Of a DNA stretch of 64,000 nucleotides, positions 15,531 through 24,096 are shown piece by piece; the first letter of the stretch is position 1, and each line of letters opens with the position of its first letter. Where the stretch lies: NCBI RefSeq assembly GCF_000308515.1, contig NZ_BAFV01000015.1, forward strand, positions 1-64,000, written 5' to 3'. Made by a program: the position numbers and the translations under genes. Origin of the DNA: Nocardia carnea NBRC 14403. GTDB taxonomy: Bacteria > Actinomycetota > Actinomycetes > Mycobacteriales > Mycobacteriaceae. The notes below the pieces were generated by a model, which searched no databases, was not told the DNA's origin, and worked only from the letters and a program-made list of their open reading frames with translations.

Positions 15531-17321
15531 TCAGCGAGCCGCGAGTGATTCGCCGATGTAATGCATTTCCTCCCGGGTCGTCACCATATTCACCGTCGTC
15601 GTCACCGCCGGCGTCCGCACGGTGACGCGGTTGGGGGTGGCGGGATCCTGGATCAGCGAAACATCCGCGTCGACCGTGCCCGGCGGTTCGTGCGGTTGCC
15701 GCACATGCACGATGGTCGCGCCACCGGCATGGGATACCGGTGGGACTCCGTCGAATACCAGCACCGTGGTGCTCGGGTAGGGCGCCGTGGGCAACGGCGG
15801 CGGGCCCGGCGGGTGATAGCTGGCACCGGCGGCACGGGGGGCGATGGTGAGGATCTGCGGGGTATCGAGGTTGCGGACCATCGTCTGCCATGCCTCCGGC
15901 CGGGCGGTATGCACGATCGCGTGTGCGCCGAGACCGGTGGCGCGCAGGATCACCTGCTGAGCCAGGTCCAGAGTGCCGATCACCTCCAGCTGGCGGGTGC
16001 CCTCGCCGACGAGCGGTACAGCGATACCCTGCCCCTGGTCATCGGCACCGATGAGCTGCCCGCAACCAGCGGTCGGGACGGTGAACTCGGTCAGCGCCGC
16101 GAGGGTGCCGCGGTAGGCCACATCACGCCCCCAGTGGCCGGTGAAACCGACCGGCAGCGTATCGAGCAGGATGCGCAGCTGGTTTCCGTACAGTTCGCGC
16201 AGGCCCTCCAGCGGGGGCTTCTCGGGTGGCGCGACCGTATCGAAGCGAACCACGGCGTTCAGGACCACGGTTTCGGCCAGTTCGGTATGTGGATCGCCAC
16301 GGTTGATGCCGGGCCGTAGCCGCAGCGTCACGGTGGTCGACAGGCTGGGCACCGCCCAGATATCGGCCAGCCCGCGGGGCCCCACCATATCGGCGCCGAT
16401 CTGGTACTGCGCCAGATGCCGGCCCTGGGATTCCAGCCATTTCGGTGATTCGGTGAGCTGGTCCACGGCGAAGCCGTGGGTGAGTTCGCGGACGGCGGTG
16501 TTCATCTCGGTCGCGGTCAGCACGGAGGCGGCGATATCGTGCGCGGCCAGCCGGTTCGCCACCCGCCGCGTCGCGATGATGGCCGCGCGTAGCGCTCCGG
16601 CACCGCCGCCCCCGCGGTTGTCGACGGCTTCGGCATTGGCCAGGGGATCCAACCGCAGCACCAGCCAGCACGTTCGGTGGGCGATGGCCGGCAGGGGCCC
16701 GAGTATCCGGTCGTAGAGGTGTGCGGCGATTCCCGTTCCCGCGGTCCGCGCGCCGGTACTCACCACATCGATACCGGCCAGAGTCAGATCGAATTGATCC
16801 AGGCAGCGCGCGATTTCGGGAAGTGGCAGCAGCTGTTCGGTATTGAGCGACCCGGGCCGTAGCAGGGTCAATGTGTCCGGCGGGGGGTCGATACGCAGCA
16901 TGGTCAGCAGCAGATCGCCGTCCCAGCGCACTCCGTATCCGCCGCCCTCGGGCAGCGGCACATCGAAGGCCGCGGCCTGTTCCAGCCGCTCGGCCGCAAT
17001 AGTGCCGCGGCGGGCGAGTATCCCGCCGATCCGGGCGACCGGCGTCCGGCCACCGATGGGGGCGAGACCGATGAGGCCGGTGACGATCCCGGCACCGAGC
17101 GAATACCAGACCGAGTTGCCGATGGCGAGCACGATCCAGGCGATCGCCGCCGCAGCGAGAACGCCGGGCACAACAATTCGAAGTGGAAATATCCGGAACA
17201 ACCAGAATTCTGGGTCCCGTAAAGTGTCGTAAGCCGACCGGCGAGTATTCACCGAATCCGGAGAAACCATCGGTTCCGGAATTTCGGATCGGAGTTCCCC
17301 GGTGTTCATCGTCTCGTTCAC
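15531..17321 (-). CDS. eccE: T7SS membrane component EccE (locus A)
   Basis: This encodes about 596 residues. Starts are ambiguous: ATG 17348, GTG 17321 (AGGA about 10 bases upstream, chosen) or ATG 17309. Two membrane helices near the N-terminus (around LRIVVPGVLAAAAIAWIVLA and YSLGAGIVTGLIGLAPI) precede a large domain with HRTCWLVLRL and RGGGGAGALRAAIIATRRV, which recur in the EccE at 42651. EccE sits at the rim of the ESX membrane complex with EccB, EccC and EccD. It is divergent from eccB, the same arrangement as in locus B. Confidence 0.85.
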   Translation of the reverse strand: MNETMNTGELRSEIPEPMVSPDSVNTRRSAYDTLRDPEFWLFRIFPLRIVVPGVLAAAAIAWIVLAIGNSVWYSLGAGIVTGLIGLAPIGGRTPVARIGGILARRGTIAAERLEQAAAFDVPLPEGGGYGVRWDGDLLLTMLRIDPPPDTLTLLRPGSLNTEQLLPLPEIARCLDQFDLTLAGIDVVSTGARTAGTGIAAHLYDRILGPLPAIAHRTCWLVLRLDPLANAEAVDNRGGGGAGALRAAIIATRRVANRLAAHDIAASVLTATEMNTAVRELTHGFAVDQLTESPKWLESQGRHLAQYQIGADMVGPRGLADIWAVPSLSTTVTLRLRPGINRGDPHTELAETVVLNAVVRFDTVAPPEKPPLEGLRELYGNQLRILLDTLPVGFTGHWGRDVAYRGTLAALTEFTVPTAGCGQLIGADDQGQGIAVPLVGEGTRQLEVIGTLDLAQQVILRATGLGAHAIVHTARPEAWQTMVRNLDTPQILTIAPRAAGASYHPPGPPPLPTAPYPSTTVLVFDGVPPVSHAGGATIVHVRQPHEPPGTVDADVSLIQDPATPNRVTVRTPAVTTTVNMVTTREEMHYIGESLAAR

Positions 17322-17459
17322 AGTTGTTTGTTCCTGCCTCGGCTGCATTCGCTTACCGGTGCGCCAGCGGCGATTCCACCGATATGGGCCGACGTAACCG
17401 TCGGGAATTACGGTACCGTGTCGAAAGAGATTGCGGTCGACAGCGCGATGGAGTCCCGA

Positions 17460-18962
17460 GTGCCAGCACAGCTGACTACCCGTGCCCAGGTGAACGGGTA
17501 CCGTTTCCTGCTACGCCGGCTCGACCACGCACTGGTCCGCCGCGATGTGCGCATGCTGCACGATCCCATGCGCTCCCAGATCCGTTCGCTGCTGGTCGGT
17601 CTGGTGCTCGGTATTCTCATCATCGCCGGGGCGGCCATTCTGGCCTTTCTGCGTCCGCAGGGAGCGATCGGTGACGCCTTGATTGTCTCCGGTAAGTCCA
17701 GCGGTGCGCTGTATGTGGTGGTAGAGAAGCAGGACGGCAGCCGGACCCTGCATCCGGCGCTGAATCTGGCCTCGGCGCGGTTGATCACCGGAAGCAACGC
17801 CGAACCGCATGCGGTCAAGGACGATAAACTGGGGGAGCTGCCGCGTGGCCCGCTGCTCGGCATACCAGGTGCCCCGGCCGCGCTGCCGGGTTCGGCGCAA
17901 GGCGGGGATTCGCACTGGTCGCTGTGCGAGAGCATCGAATTGTCCGCGGGTGGTAGCGCGGCCTCGGCGGCCGGTGCGACGACCACTGTTGTCGGGGGCA
18001 CCCCGAACCTCACCGACCGGATTCGCGCCGCCACCCCGGCCGAAGCGCTGCTGGTATCCCGCGACGACAAGACCTACCTGATCTACGACGGCAAACGCGC
18101 CGAAATCGACCCCGGCGATTCGGTGATCGCCCGCGCCCTCGACCTAGCGGTCCACCGTCCGCGACCGGTCGGCACCGGATTCCTCGGTGCCACCACGCAG
18201 GTCGCCCCGTTGAAGGCGCCGGTTATCGACCGCGCCGGCGAGCCGGGCCCGGGACGGTTGTCCGATGTGCCGGTGGGTGGAATCATTTCCGTCGCGAGTG
18301 TCGGCGGCGACACCCGCCCGGAAATGTATGTCGTACTCGCCGACGGGGTTCAGCCGGTCTCGCCCTTCACCGCCGAGGTGATCCGCTACGCCGATTCACA
18401 GGGGATGAGCGAGGTCCCGGTGCTGCCGCCCGACGTCCTGGACGAGGTCCCGGTGGTTCAGCGGTTGCCCGTGGCGGATTTTCCGGAGGCGGTCCCGGAG
18501 ATCGTCGCGGCCGAGGATGGGCCGGTGACCTGTATCGCCTGGTCGAAATCACCGGGAACGGCGCCCGCGGAAGAAGGTGCCGGGGACGGCCCGGAGGAAC
18601 GGGCCTCGGTAGGGCTGCTGGTCGGCACCGAGCTGCCGATTCCGGAGTCGGCCGAACCGGTCCGGCTGGCCACCGCGGACAGCAGTGGCGACCGGGTGGA
18701 CGCGGTGTACGTCGAACCCAGCCACGGTGAATACGTCCAGATCACCGGTATGGAACCGGGTAGCCCGCGGCGTGGGAGCCTGTTCTATGTCGCCGACAAC
18801 GGGATCCGCTACGGCGTCCCCGATCCCGCCATCGCGAATGTTCTCGGTCTGGGCGATACTCCGCATCTGGCACCGTGGGCGATCATCGGGCAGCTCGTTC
18901 CCGGGCCCACGCTGGACCCGCGCGAGGCGCTGGTCAGCCACGATTCACTGACGGAGGGCTGA
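17460..18962 (+). CDS. eccB: T7SS membrane component EccB (locus A)
   Basis: This encodes 500 residues from GTG 17460 (GGAG 6 bases upstream; ATG 17448 is possible). The opening PAQLTTRAQVNGYRFLLRRL, then DHALVRRDVRMLHDPMRSQ, is diagnostic of EccB. One membrane helix (about 43-64) is followed by a large outer domain with repeats around YVVLADGVQPVSPFTAEVIR. Two conserved Cys (WSLCES and VTCIAW) likely form the periplasmic disulfide. EccB links the inner-membrane ring to the periplasm and may have ATPase or structural roles. The gap to the divergent eccE is short, so both share a control region. Confidence 0.9.
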   Translation: MPAQLTTRAQVNGYRFLLRRLDHALVRRDVRMLHDPMRSQIRSLLVGLVLGILIIAGAAILAFLRPQGAIGDALIVSGKSSGALYVVVEKQDGSRTLHPALNLASARLITGSNAEPHAVKDDKLGELPRGPLLGIPGAPAALPGSAQGGDSHWSLCESIELSAGGSAASAAGATTTVVGGTPNLTDRIRAATPAEALLVSRDDKTYLIYDGKRAEIDPGDSVIARALDLAVHRPRPVGTGFLGATTQVAPLKAPVIDRAGEPGPGRLSDVPVGGIISVASVGGDTRPEMYVVLADGVQPVSPFTAEVIRYADSQGMSEVPVLPPDVLDEVPVVQRLPVADFPEAVPEIVAAEDGPVTCIAWSKSPGTAPAEEGAGDGPEERASVGLLVGTELPIPESAEPVRLATADSSGDRVDAVYVEPSHGEYVQITGMEPGSPRRGSLFYVADNGIRYGVPDPAIANVLGLGDTPHLAPWAIIGQLVPGPTLDPREALVSHDSLTEG

Positions 18963-18970
18963 CCGCGGAC

Positions 18971-19000
18971 GGCGACCGGCAGTCGTCCTGTTCGGTCGCC
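18971..19000. terminator. Hairpin between convergent eccB and eccA
   Basis: Perfect 8-bp arms (GGCGACCG at 18971-18978, CGGTCGCC at 18993-19000) enclose a 14-base loop, in the 80-bp gap between eccB (+) and eccA (-). This is a moderate candidate for a shared terminator. Confidence 0.45.
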
Positions 19001-19042
19001 CGGCCTTTCGCGAAGCGCTTTCGCACGCCGCGCGGGAACGCA

Positions 19043-20881
19043 TCAGTCGGTGGCGCTTCCGCCGATCCCCAGCGAGTCCAGGATGGTGGCCAGCGCGAGC
19101 CGCATATCGGGTTCCTCGATACGCCGCAGTACCGCCTCGTCGATATCGGTGAGGTCCAGGTTTTCGTCGTTGGCCAGCCGGAACTCGCGCTCCTCCTCGG
19201 CCGCCTCGATGACATTGCGGATGAACCGGCCGTTGCCGGCGAGGTCCACACCCCGGCGCGGCTGCCCGCTCTGGTCGGTGCTCTCCATCGCGTACAGCCG
19301 GTCGCATGCCCGGATCAGCACCTTCAGCGCCTCCTCGGACAGATCCGAATCGCGCTTCTTCGCGATCACCTCTCCGATACGGCCGAGCTCGGTCGCGCTG
19401 TAGGACGGGAATTGCAGGCGTTTGGCGAAGCGAGAGGCCAGACCGTCGTTGGCGGCGAGCAGCCGGTCGATTTCGCCGTCGTAGCCGGCGATGATGACCA
19501 CCAGGCGATCCCGGTCGTTCTCCATCCGGGCGAGCAGCGTATCCACCGCTTCGCGACCGAATGCGTCTCCGCCGGACAGACCTGTCTGGATGAGGGTGTA
19601 GGCCTCGTCGATGAACAGCACACCGTCCATCGCGCTGTCGATCAGCTTGTTGGTCTTGATCGCTGTGCTGCCCAGATGCTCGCCGACGAAATCCGCACGT
19701 TTGGCCTCGACCATCTTCTCGGTCTGCAACAGGCCGAGACCGCAGTAGATCTTGGCCACCACCCGGGCGATGGTGGTCTTACCGGTGCCGGGTGGCCCGG
19801 TGAAGGCGAGGTGCTGACCGCGGGGCACACTGGCCATCCCCTTCTCGGCGCGGATCTTGGCCAGCTGCGCGGTCGACTGCAGTTTGGCGACCTGGGTTTT
19901 CACCGAGGCCAGCCCGATCTGCGAATCCAGTTCCGCCCGCGCTTCGGCCAGCGTCTCCTTGGCTCGGTCCTGCACCTCGGCCCGGTTCATCTGCTCCATC
20001 GTGGGGGAGGAGGCGGGATCCCATTTATCGGTGCGGGCGGCGATGACATCGCGGCTGGTGACAGTGATCCGGAAGGTGCGATCGCGCATGGCCGAAGCAT
20101 TCGCCTCGAAATCCGGGGCCTGCGAGTACACCTTCTCGAACAGAGCCTGGGCCTCGTCCTCGTTACCGGTTTCGCGCAGGCACAGGCCACGGCAGAACAT
20201 GGCGGTGGATTGGGCGGCGGGGATCGGGCCCTGCTCGGCGGCCTGCATCCGGCGGATCGATTCGGCGAACAAACCGAGTTGGGCACAGGCCGTCCCGACC
20301 ATCACATGCGCGCCCGTGGCGAGGTAGGGATCGTCCCATTCCGCGGAGCCGGCGAGGACGGTCATCACATCCGGCCAGCGTTGGGTGGTGTAGTGCAGTA
20401 CCGCGCGCACATACGCGGCGATCCGGTTGTCGGGTTCGCGTTCGGCTTCGCCCAACTGCCCCTTGCGGAATTCGTCCAGCTGATCCAGCGTGCGCTCTGC
20501 CTCGTCGAAGTCCTTGTCCGCCATGAGCTGGGCGGCCCAGGCGAGAGAAATCTCGGTGCGGCTGGACAACGGGTAGTCGATGTAGAGGCCGGGCTGGAAG
20601 CGGCCCGCCAGTTCGCGCGGCCGCAGACCCACCCGGCGCTGTTCCCGATACAGCGTGCTGTCGCAGGTCTTCTGCAGGTTGAACAGCACGTCCTTGGTGA
20701 GTTCACCGGCAGCGGCCCGGCCCAGCCAGGCGTCGCACATACCGGGATCCCATTCGGTGGCGCGCTGGAACGCCAGCTTGGCGTACTCGAGGTCGCGGGC
20801 GGACTCCTGCCCCTCGATGGACAATCCGAGCGACAGAACCCCGGCGTCGAATGCGCGTTGAGCTTGGCGGTTGCCGGTCAT
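19043..20881 (-). CDS. eccA: T7SS cytosolic AAA+ ATPase EccA
   Basis: This encodes 612 residues, with GGGGAG 8 bases before ATG 20881. The N-terminal half (1-290) is TPR-like helical. The C-terminal half is a CbbX/SpoVK-type AAA+ domain: Walker A GPPGTGKT (K368), Walker B VLFIDEAYTL, and the following arginine-finger region. EccA is cytosolic and is thought to act with EspG on PE/PPE substrates, for example recycling EspG. Locus A has PE, PPE and two EspG genes; locus B has none of these and no EccA, consistent with that role. Divergent from eccD. Confidence 0.9.
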   Translation of the reverse strand: MTGNRQAQRAFDAGVLSLGLSIEGQESARDLEYAKLAFQRATEWDPGMCDAWLGRAAAGELTKDVLFNLQKTCDSTLYREQRRVGLRPRELAGRFQPGLYIDYPLSSRTEISLAWAAQLMADKDFDEAERTLDQLDEFRKGQLGEAEREPDNRIAAYVRAVLHYTTQRWPDVMTVLAGSAEWDDPYLATGAHVMVGTACAQLGLFAESIRRMQAAEQGPIPAAQSTAMFCRGLCLRETGNEDEAQALFEKVYSQAPDFEANASAMRDRTFRITVTSRDVIAARTDKWDPASSPTMEQMNRAEVQDRAKETLAEARAELDSQIGLASVKTQVAKLQSTAQLAKIRAEKGMASVPRGQHLAFTGPPGTGKTTIARVVAKIYCGLGLLQTEKMVEAKRADFVGEHLGSTAIKTNKLIDSAMDGVLFIDEAYTLIQTGLSGGDAFGREAVDTLLARMENDRDRLVVIIAGYDGEIDRLLAANDGLASRFAKRLQFPSYSATELGRIGEVIAKKRDSDLSEEALKVLIRACDRLYAMESTDQSGQPRRGVDLAGNGRFIRNVIEAAEEEREFRLANDENLDLTDIDEAVLRRIEEPDMRLALATILDSLGIGGSATD

Positions 20882-21160
20882 TGCAGGCGCTCCCCGAATT
20901 CTTGTATAGGCGTGAAGAGAACGATTATCTGGATACCAGACTACCGATCGCGCGCGACTCGGTGCTCCGATACATTGGGTTCAGTTGCCGGGAGGACGCA
21001 ACGCCAGGCCATCCAGCTGGGAGTGCTCGACAATTGCGGAAAACACTGATACGGGCCCTGTTCCGCATCGCGGCAGCACCGGAGAACGAAATGCGGACGG
21101 CGGGAAAATGAATTGTCGACCGCCGAGGCGTGAATTGTTGATCGGAATGTGGGTGGGGAG

Positions 21161-22648
21161 ATGAGTACAGTGGTCGAAACGCCGAGCGCCACCCGCGCGC
21201 AAGAGCCGGAGCTGAGCCGGGTTTCGGTTATCGGGGGCAACACCCAGGTCGATGTGGGGCTACCCGCGACGGTGCCGATCGCGAGCTTCATCGCGGATCT
21301 GGTGGCGCTGATCGAATCGCGTAACCCGGCTCTGCCGGAATCCGAGGACGATGCGGGACCGCTCGACGCGCAGCACTGGACCCTGGCCCGGCTGGGACGC
21401 GAGGCGATCGCACCGAGTCGCACACTCACCGAGGCCGAGGTCTACGACGGTGAACTCCTGGTACTTCGCAAGGTCGGCGCGAAGGAAGCGCCCGCGCTGT
21501 TCGACGATGTGATCGATGCGGTATCCCGGCTCACGGCCGAAGAATTCACCGGATGGACGGGTGCGGCGGCGCGCTGGATGGGCCTGGTCGTCTCGCTGTT
21601 CGCCGTGCTCACCACGCTGGCCGTGCTGGTGCTGTCCCGGGGCGCCGGTGATCCGCTGGCGCCGGGGCTGGTGCTGCTCGGCACCGGCCTGGGCGCGCTG
21701 GTGGCGGCGGGGATCACCGCACGCAGATATGGCGACGAAATCACCGGTACGTGGTTGTCGGCCGACGGGCTGCTGCTGTTGTTCGGTGGCGCCGGACTGC
21801 TGGTTCCGGGAACTCTCGGCAGTCCCCACCTGCTGCTGGGGAGTTCGGTTCTGCTGGTGGCCGCGGTCCTGGGGTACCGGCTGACCGGAGTGGGCGCCAC
21901 GCTCTTCTCCTGTGCGGCGGCCGCTGCGGTAATCGGTCTGGTCACCGCCGTGATCTATCTCATCTGGCATCCGGGCCTGCCGAAGGTGGGTGCCGGACTG
22001 CTGGTCGCCGGCATCATGATCCTGTCCATGGTGCCGCGGCTGGCGGCGCTGCTGGCCAGGTTGCCGGTCCCGCCGGTACCGACAGCGGGCGCGGCGATCG
22101 ATCCGGCCGATCACGAACCACGACCGACCATCGAAGGCATCGGTGCCATCGGCGCCACCGCGCTGCCGTCCGCGGCCGGGCTCGGCGAGCGGGCCCGGCG
22201 GGCCAACCAATTCCAGACAGGTCTCGTTGCCACCTGCACCGCCACTGCGGTGATCGGTGCGTTCGCGGTCGCCGACCCGCTGGGACCCTACCGCTGGCAG
22301 GGCATCACCCTGGCGGTCATCACCGCGATCATCCTGGCGTTGCGCGGCCGGTCGTTCGCCGATATCGCCCAGGCCGCGGTGCTGATCGGCGGCGCCTGCA
22401 CGACCTTCGTGGCATTGATCGCCGGATTGTCTTTCGGCGACGGCGATCTCATCCTGCTCTGTGCCGGCATCCTGCTCGCCTTCACTCTCGGCGTGGTCGG
22501 TTTCGGAGTGATCGGGCCACATATCGAGGTCACCCCGGTGGTTCGCCGGATGATCGAGCTCTTCGAGTATGCGCTGATCATGGCGGTGATCCCGCTGGTG
22601 CTGTGGATGATGGGTATCTACGGTATGGCCCGGAACCTGAGCCTATGA
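21161..22648 (+). CDS. eccD: T7SS channel protein EccD (locus A)
   Basis: This encodes about 495 residues. Starts possible are GTG 21149, ATG 21161 and GTG 21170; the GGTGGGGAG at 21152-21160 favours one of the last two. A ubiquitin-like N-terminal domain (to about residue 105, with SRVSVIGGNTQVDVGLPATV) is followed by about 11 hydrophobic membrane helices to the end. EccD dimers form the membrane vestibule of the ESX complex. The stop codon overlaps the mycP start (ATGA). The 279-bp gap to divergent eccA holds the promoters. Confidence 0.88.
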   Translation: MSTVVETPSATRAQEPELSRVSVIGGNTQVDVGLPATVPIASFIADLVALIESRNPALPESEDDAGPLDAQHWTLARLGREAIAPSRTLTEAEVYDGELLVLRKVGAKEAPALFDDVIDAVSRLTAEEFTGWTGAAARWMGLVVSLFAVLTTLAVLVLSRGAGDPLAPGLVLLGTGLGALVAAGITARRYGDEITGTWLSADGLLLLFGGAGLLVPGTLGSPHLLLGSSVLLVAAVLGYRLTGVGATLFSCAAAAAVIGLVTAVIYLIWHPGLPKVGAGLLVAGIMILSMVPRLAALLARLPVPPVPTAGAAIDPADHEPRPTIEGIGAIGATALPSAAGLGERARRANQFQTGLVATCTATAVIGAFAVADPLGPYRWQGITLAVITAIILALRGRSFADIAQAAVLIGGACTTFVALIAGLSFGDGDLILLCAGILLAFTLGVVGFGVIGPHIEVTPVVRRMIELFEYALIMAVIPLVLWMMGIYGMARNLSL

Positions 22649-24051
22649 GCGTTCGACCACCGCGCAGGCTGCTTCGAATGATGGGCGCACTCACCGTATT
22701 CGGTGCGCTGACACTGCCCGGCTCGGTAGCGGCGGCGGTACCGCCACCGGTGGTCGACCCGGCTGCGCTGGCTGCCGCACAGGCGATCAGCGGCCGGCCT
22801 GCCCCGTTGGAACCCACCGAACAGAGCGCAGTGTGTGCCGAGCCGGTACTCACCGGCGCACCGCCCAGTGCGCCTCCGGTATCGCAGCAGGTGCTGAATC
22901 TCCCGGCGGCCTGGCAGTTCAGCCGCGGCGCGGGCCAGAAGGTCGCGGTCATCGATACCGGAGTGAACCGGCATCCGCGGTTGCCGCGGCTGCAACCCGG
23001 CGGTGACTACGTCTCCGATACCGACGGTACGGTCGACTGCGATGGGCATGGCACGCTGGTGGCCGGGATCATCGCCGCCCAGCCCAGCCCTCACGACGCG
23101 TTCGCCGGCGTCGCTCCCGACGCGGAAATCCTCAGTATCCGCCAGCTGAGCCTGGCGTACGAGAAGAAGGACAACAACAACCGCGATGCTCCCGGCAAGA
23201 TCAGTACCGCCGGCTACGGCACCGTGCTCACTCTCGCGGGTGCAGTGGTGCGCGCCGTGGACCTGGGTGCCACGGTGATCAACATTTCCGAGGTGGCCTG
23301 CACCTCGGCCGGCCTGAACACCGCCGACGGAGCGCTCGGCGCCGCGGTGAAATACGCCTACGACCGCAATGTGGTGGTCGTCGCCGCGGCCGGGAACCTG
23401 CAGAGCGACGGTGCCTGCCAGAACCAGAACTCCGGCTCCGGCTGGGAATCGGTGGCCACGGTGGCCAGCCCGGCCTGGTTCTCGCCCCATGTGCTCGCCG
23501 TCGGTTCGGTGGACCCGAACGGCCAGGTCTCCGAGCTGTCGTTGAACGGGCCGTGGGTGCAGGTGGCCGCGATCGGCCGCAGTATCGTCTCGCTGGACAG
23601 CAAACCGGGGGGCACCGGCCTCGTCGACGGTGTGCAGACGAGCGAGGGTATCCGGTCGGTGGAGGGTACGAGTTTCGCCGCGCCCTATGTCGCGGGCTTG
23701 GCGGCGCTGGTGCGGTCGCGGTTTCCCGAACTCACCGCCGCGCAGGTGATGGACCGGATCACCCGCACCGCACACGGTCCGGGCACCGGACGCGACGACA
23801 AGATCGGGCACGGCCTGATCGATCCGCTGGCCGCGCTCACCGCCGAGCTGCCGCCCGAACCGGTCGGGGTGGGAGCGGCAGCCGCTCGACCCATAGCTGC
23901 GCCGGTCCAGCCCCCCGGACCCGATCCGCGGCAGCGCTGGATCGCGATCGCAGGTTCGGTGGTGTGCCTGTCGGCGTTGGCCATCGGTGCGGCGATCGCC
24001 TACCCGTTCCGCCGCCCGCAACGCGAACTGGACCTGGAACCGGACCCGTAA
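22645..24051 (+). CDS. mycP: Mycosin, T7SS subtilisin-like protease (locus A)
   Basis: This encodes 468 residues. The Sec signal peptide ends near GSVAAAVPPP. The catalytic triad is D104 (VIDTGV), H135 (DGHGTLVAG) and S343 (GTSFAAPYVAG), all intact, and the oxyanion Asn is in AAAGN. A membrane helix near the C-terminus (IAIAGSVVCLSALAIGAAIA) anchors it with a short basic cytoplasmic tail. MycP caps and stabilises the ESX channel and clips some substrates. An N-terminal pro-like segment carries a Cys (VCAEP) that may pair with the Cys before DGHG. Translationally coupled to eccD. Confidence 0.92.
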   Translation: MSVRPPRRLLRMMGALTVFGALTLPGSVAAAVPPPVVDPAALAAAQAISGRPAPLEPTEQSAVCAEPVLTGAPPSAPPVSQQVLNLPAAWQFSRGAGQKVAVIDTGVNRHPRLPRLQPGGDYVSDTDGTVDCDGHGTLVAGIIAAQPSPHDAFAGVAPDAEILSIRQLSLAYEKKDNNNRDAPGKISTAGYGTVLTLAGAVVRAVDLGATVINISEVACTSAGLNTADGALGAAVKYAYDRNVVVVAAAGNLQSDGACQNQNSGSGWESVATVASPAWFSPHVLAVGSVDPNGQVSELSLNGPWVQVAAIGRSIVSLDSKPGGTGLVDGVQTSEGIRSVEGTSFAAPYVAGLAALVRSRFPELTAAQVMDRITRTAHGPGTGRDDKIGHGLIDPLAALTAELPPEPVGVGAAAARPIAAPVQPPGPDPRQRWIAIAGSVVCLSALAIGAAIAYPFRRPQRELDLEPDP

Positions 24052-24096
24052 TCACGGGTCGGTATCGATCGCCGGCTGCCGAATCGAGAAGGAATC

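Noticed and set aside
18919..21049. Long plus-strand frame over eccA
   Set aside because: It is antisense to EccA, whose Walker A and B motifs and start site are clear on the minus strand.
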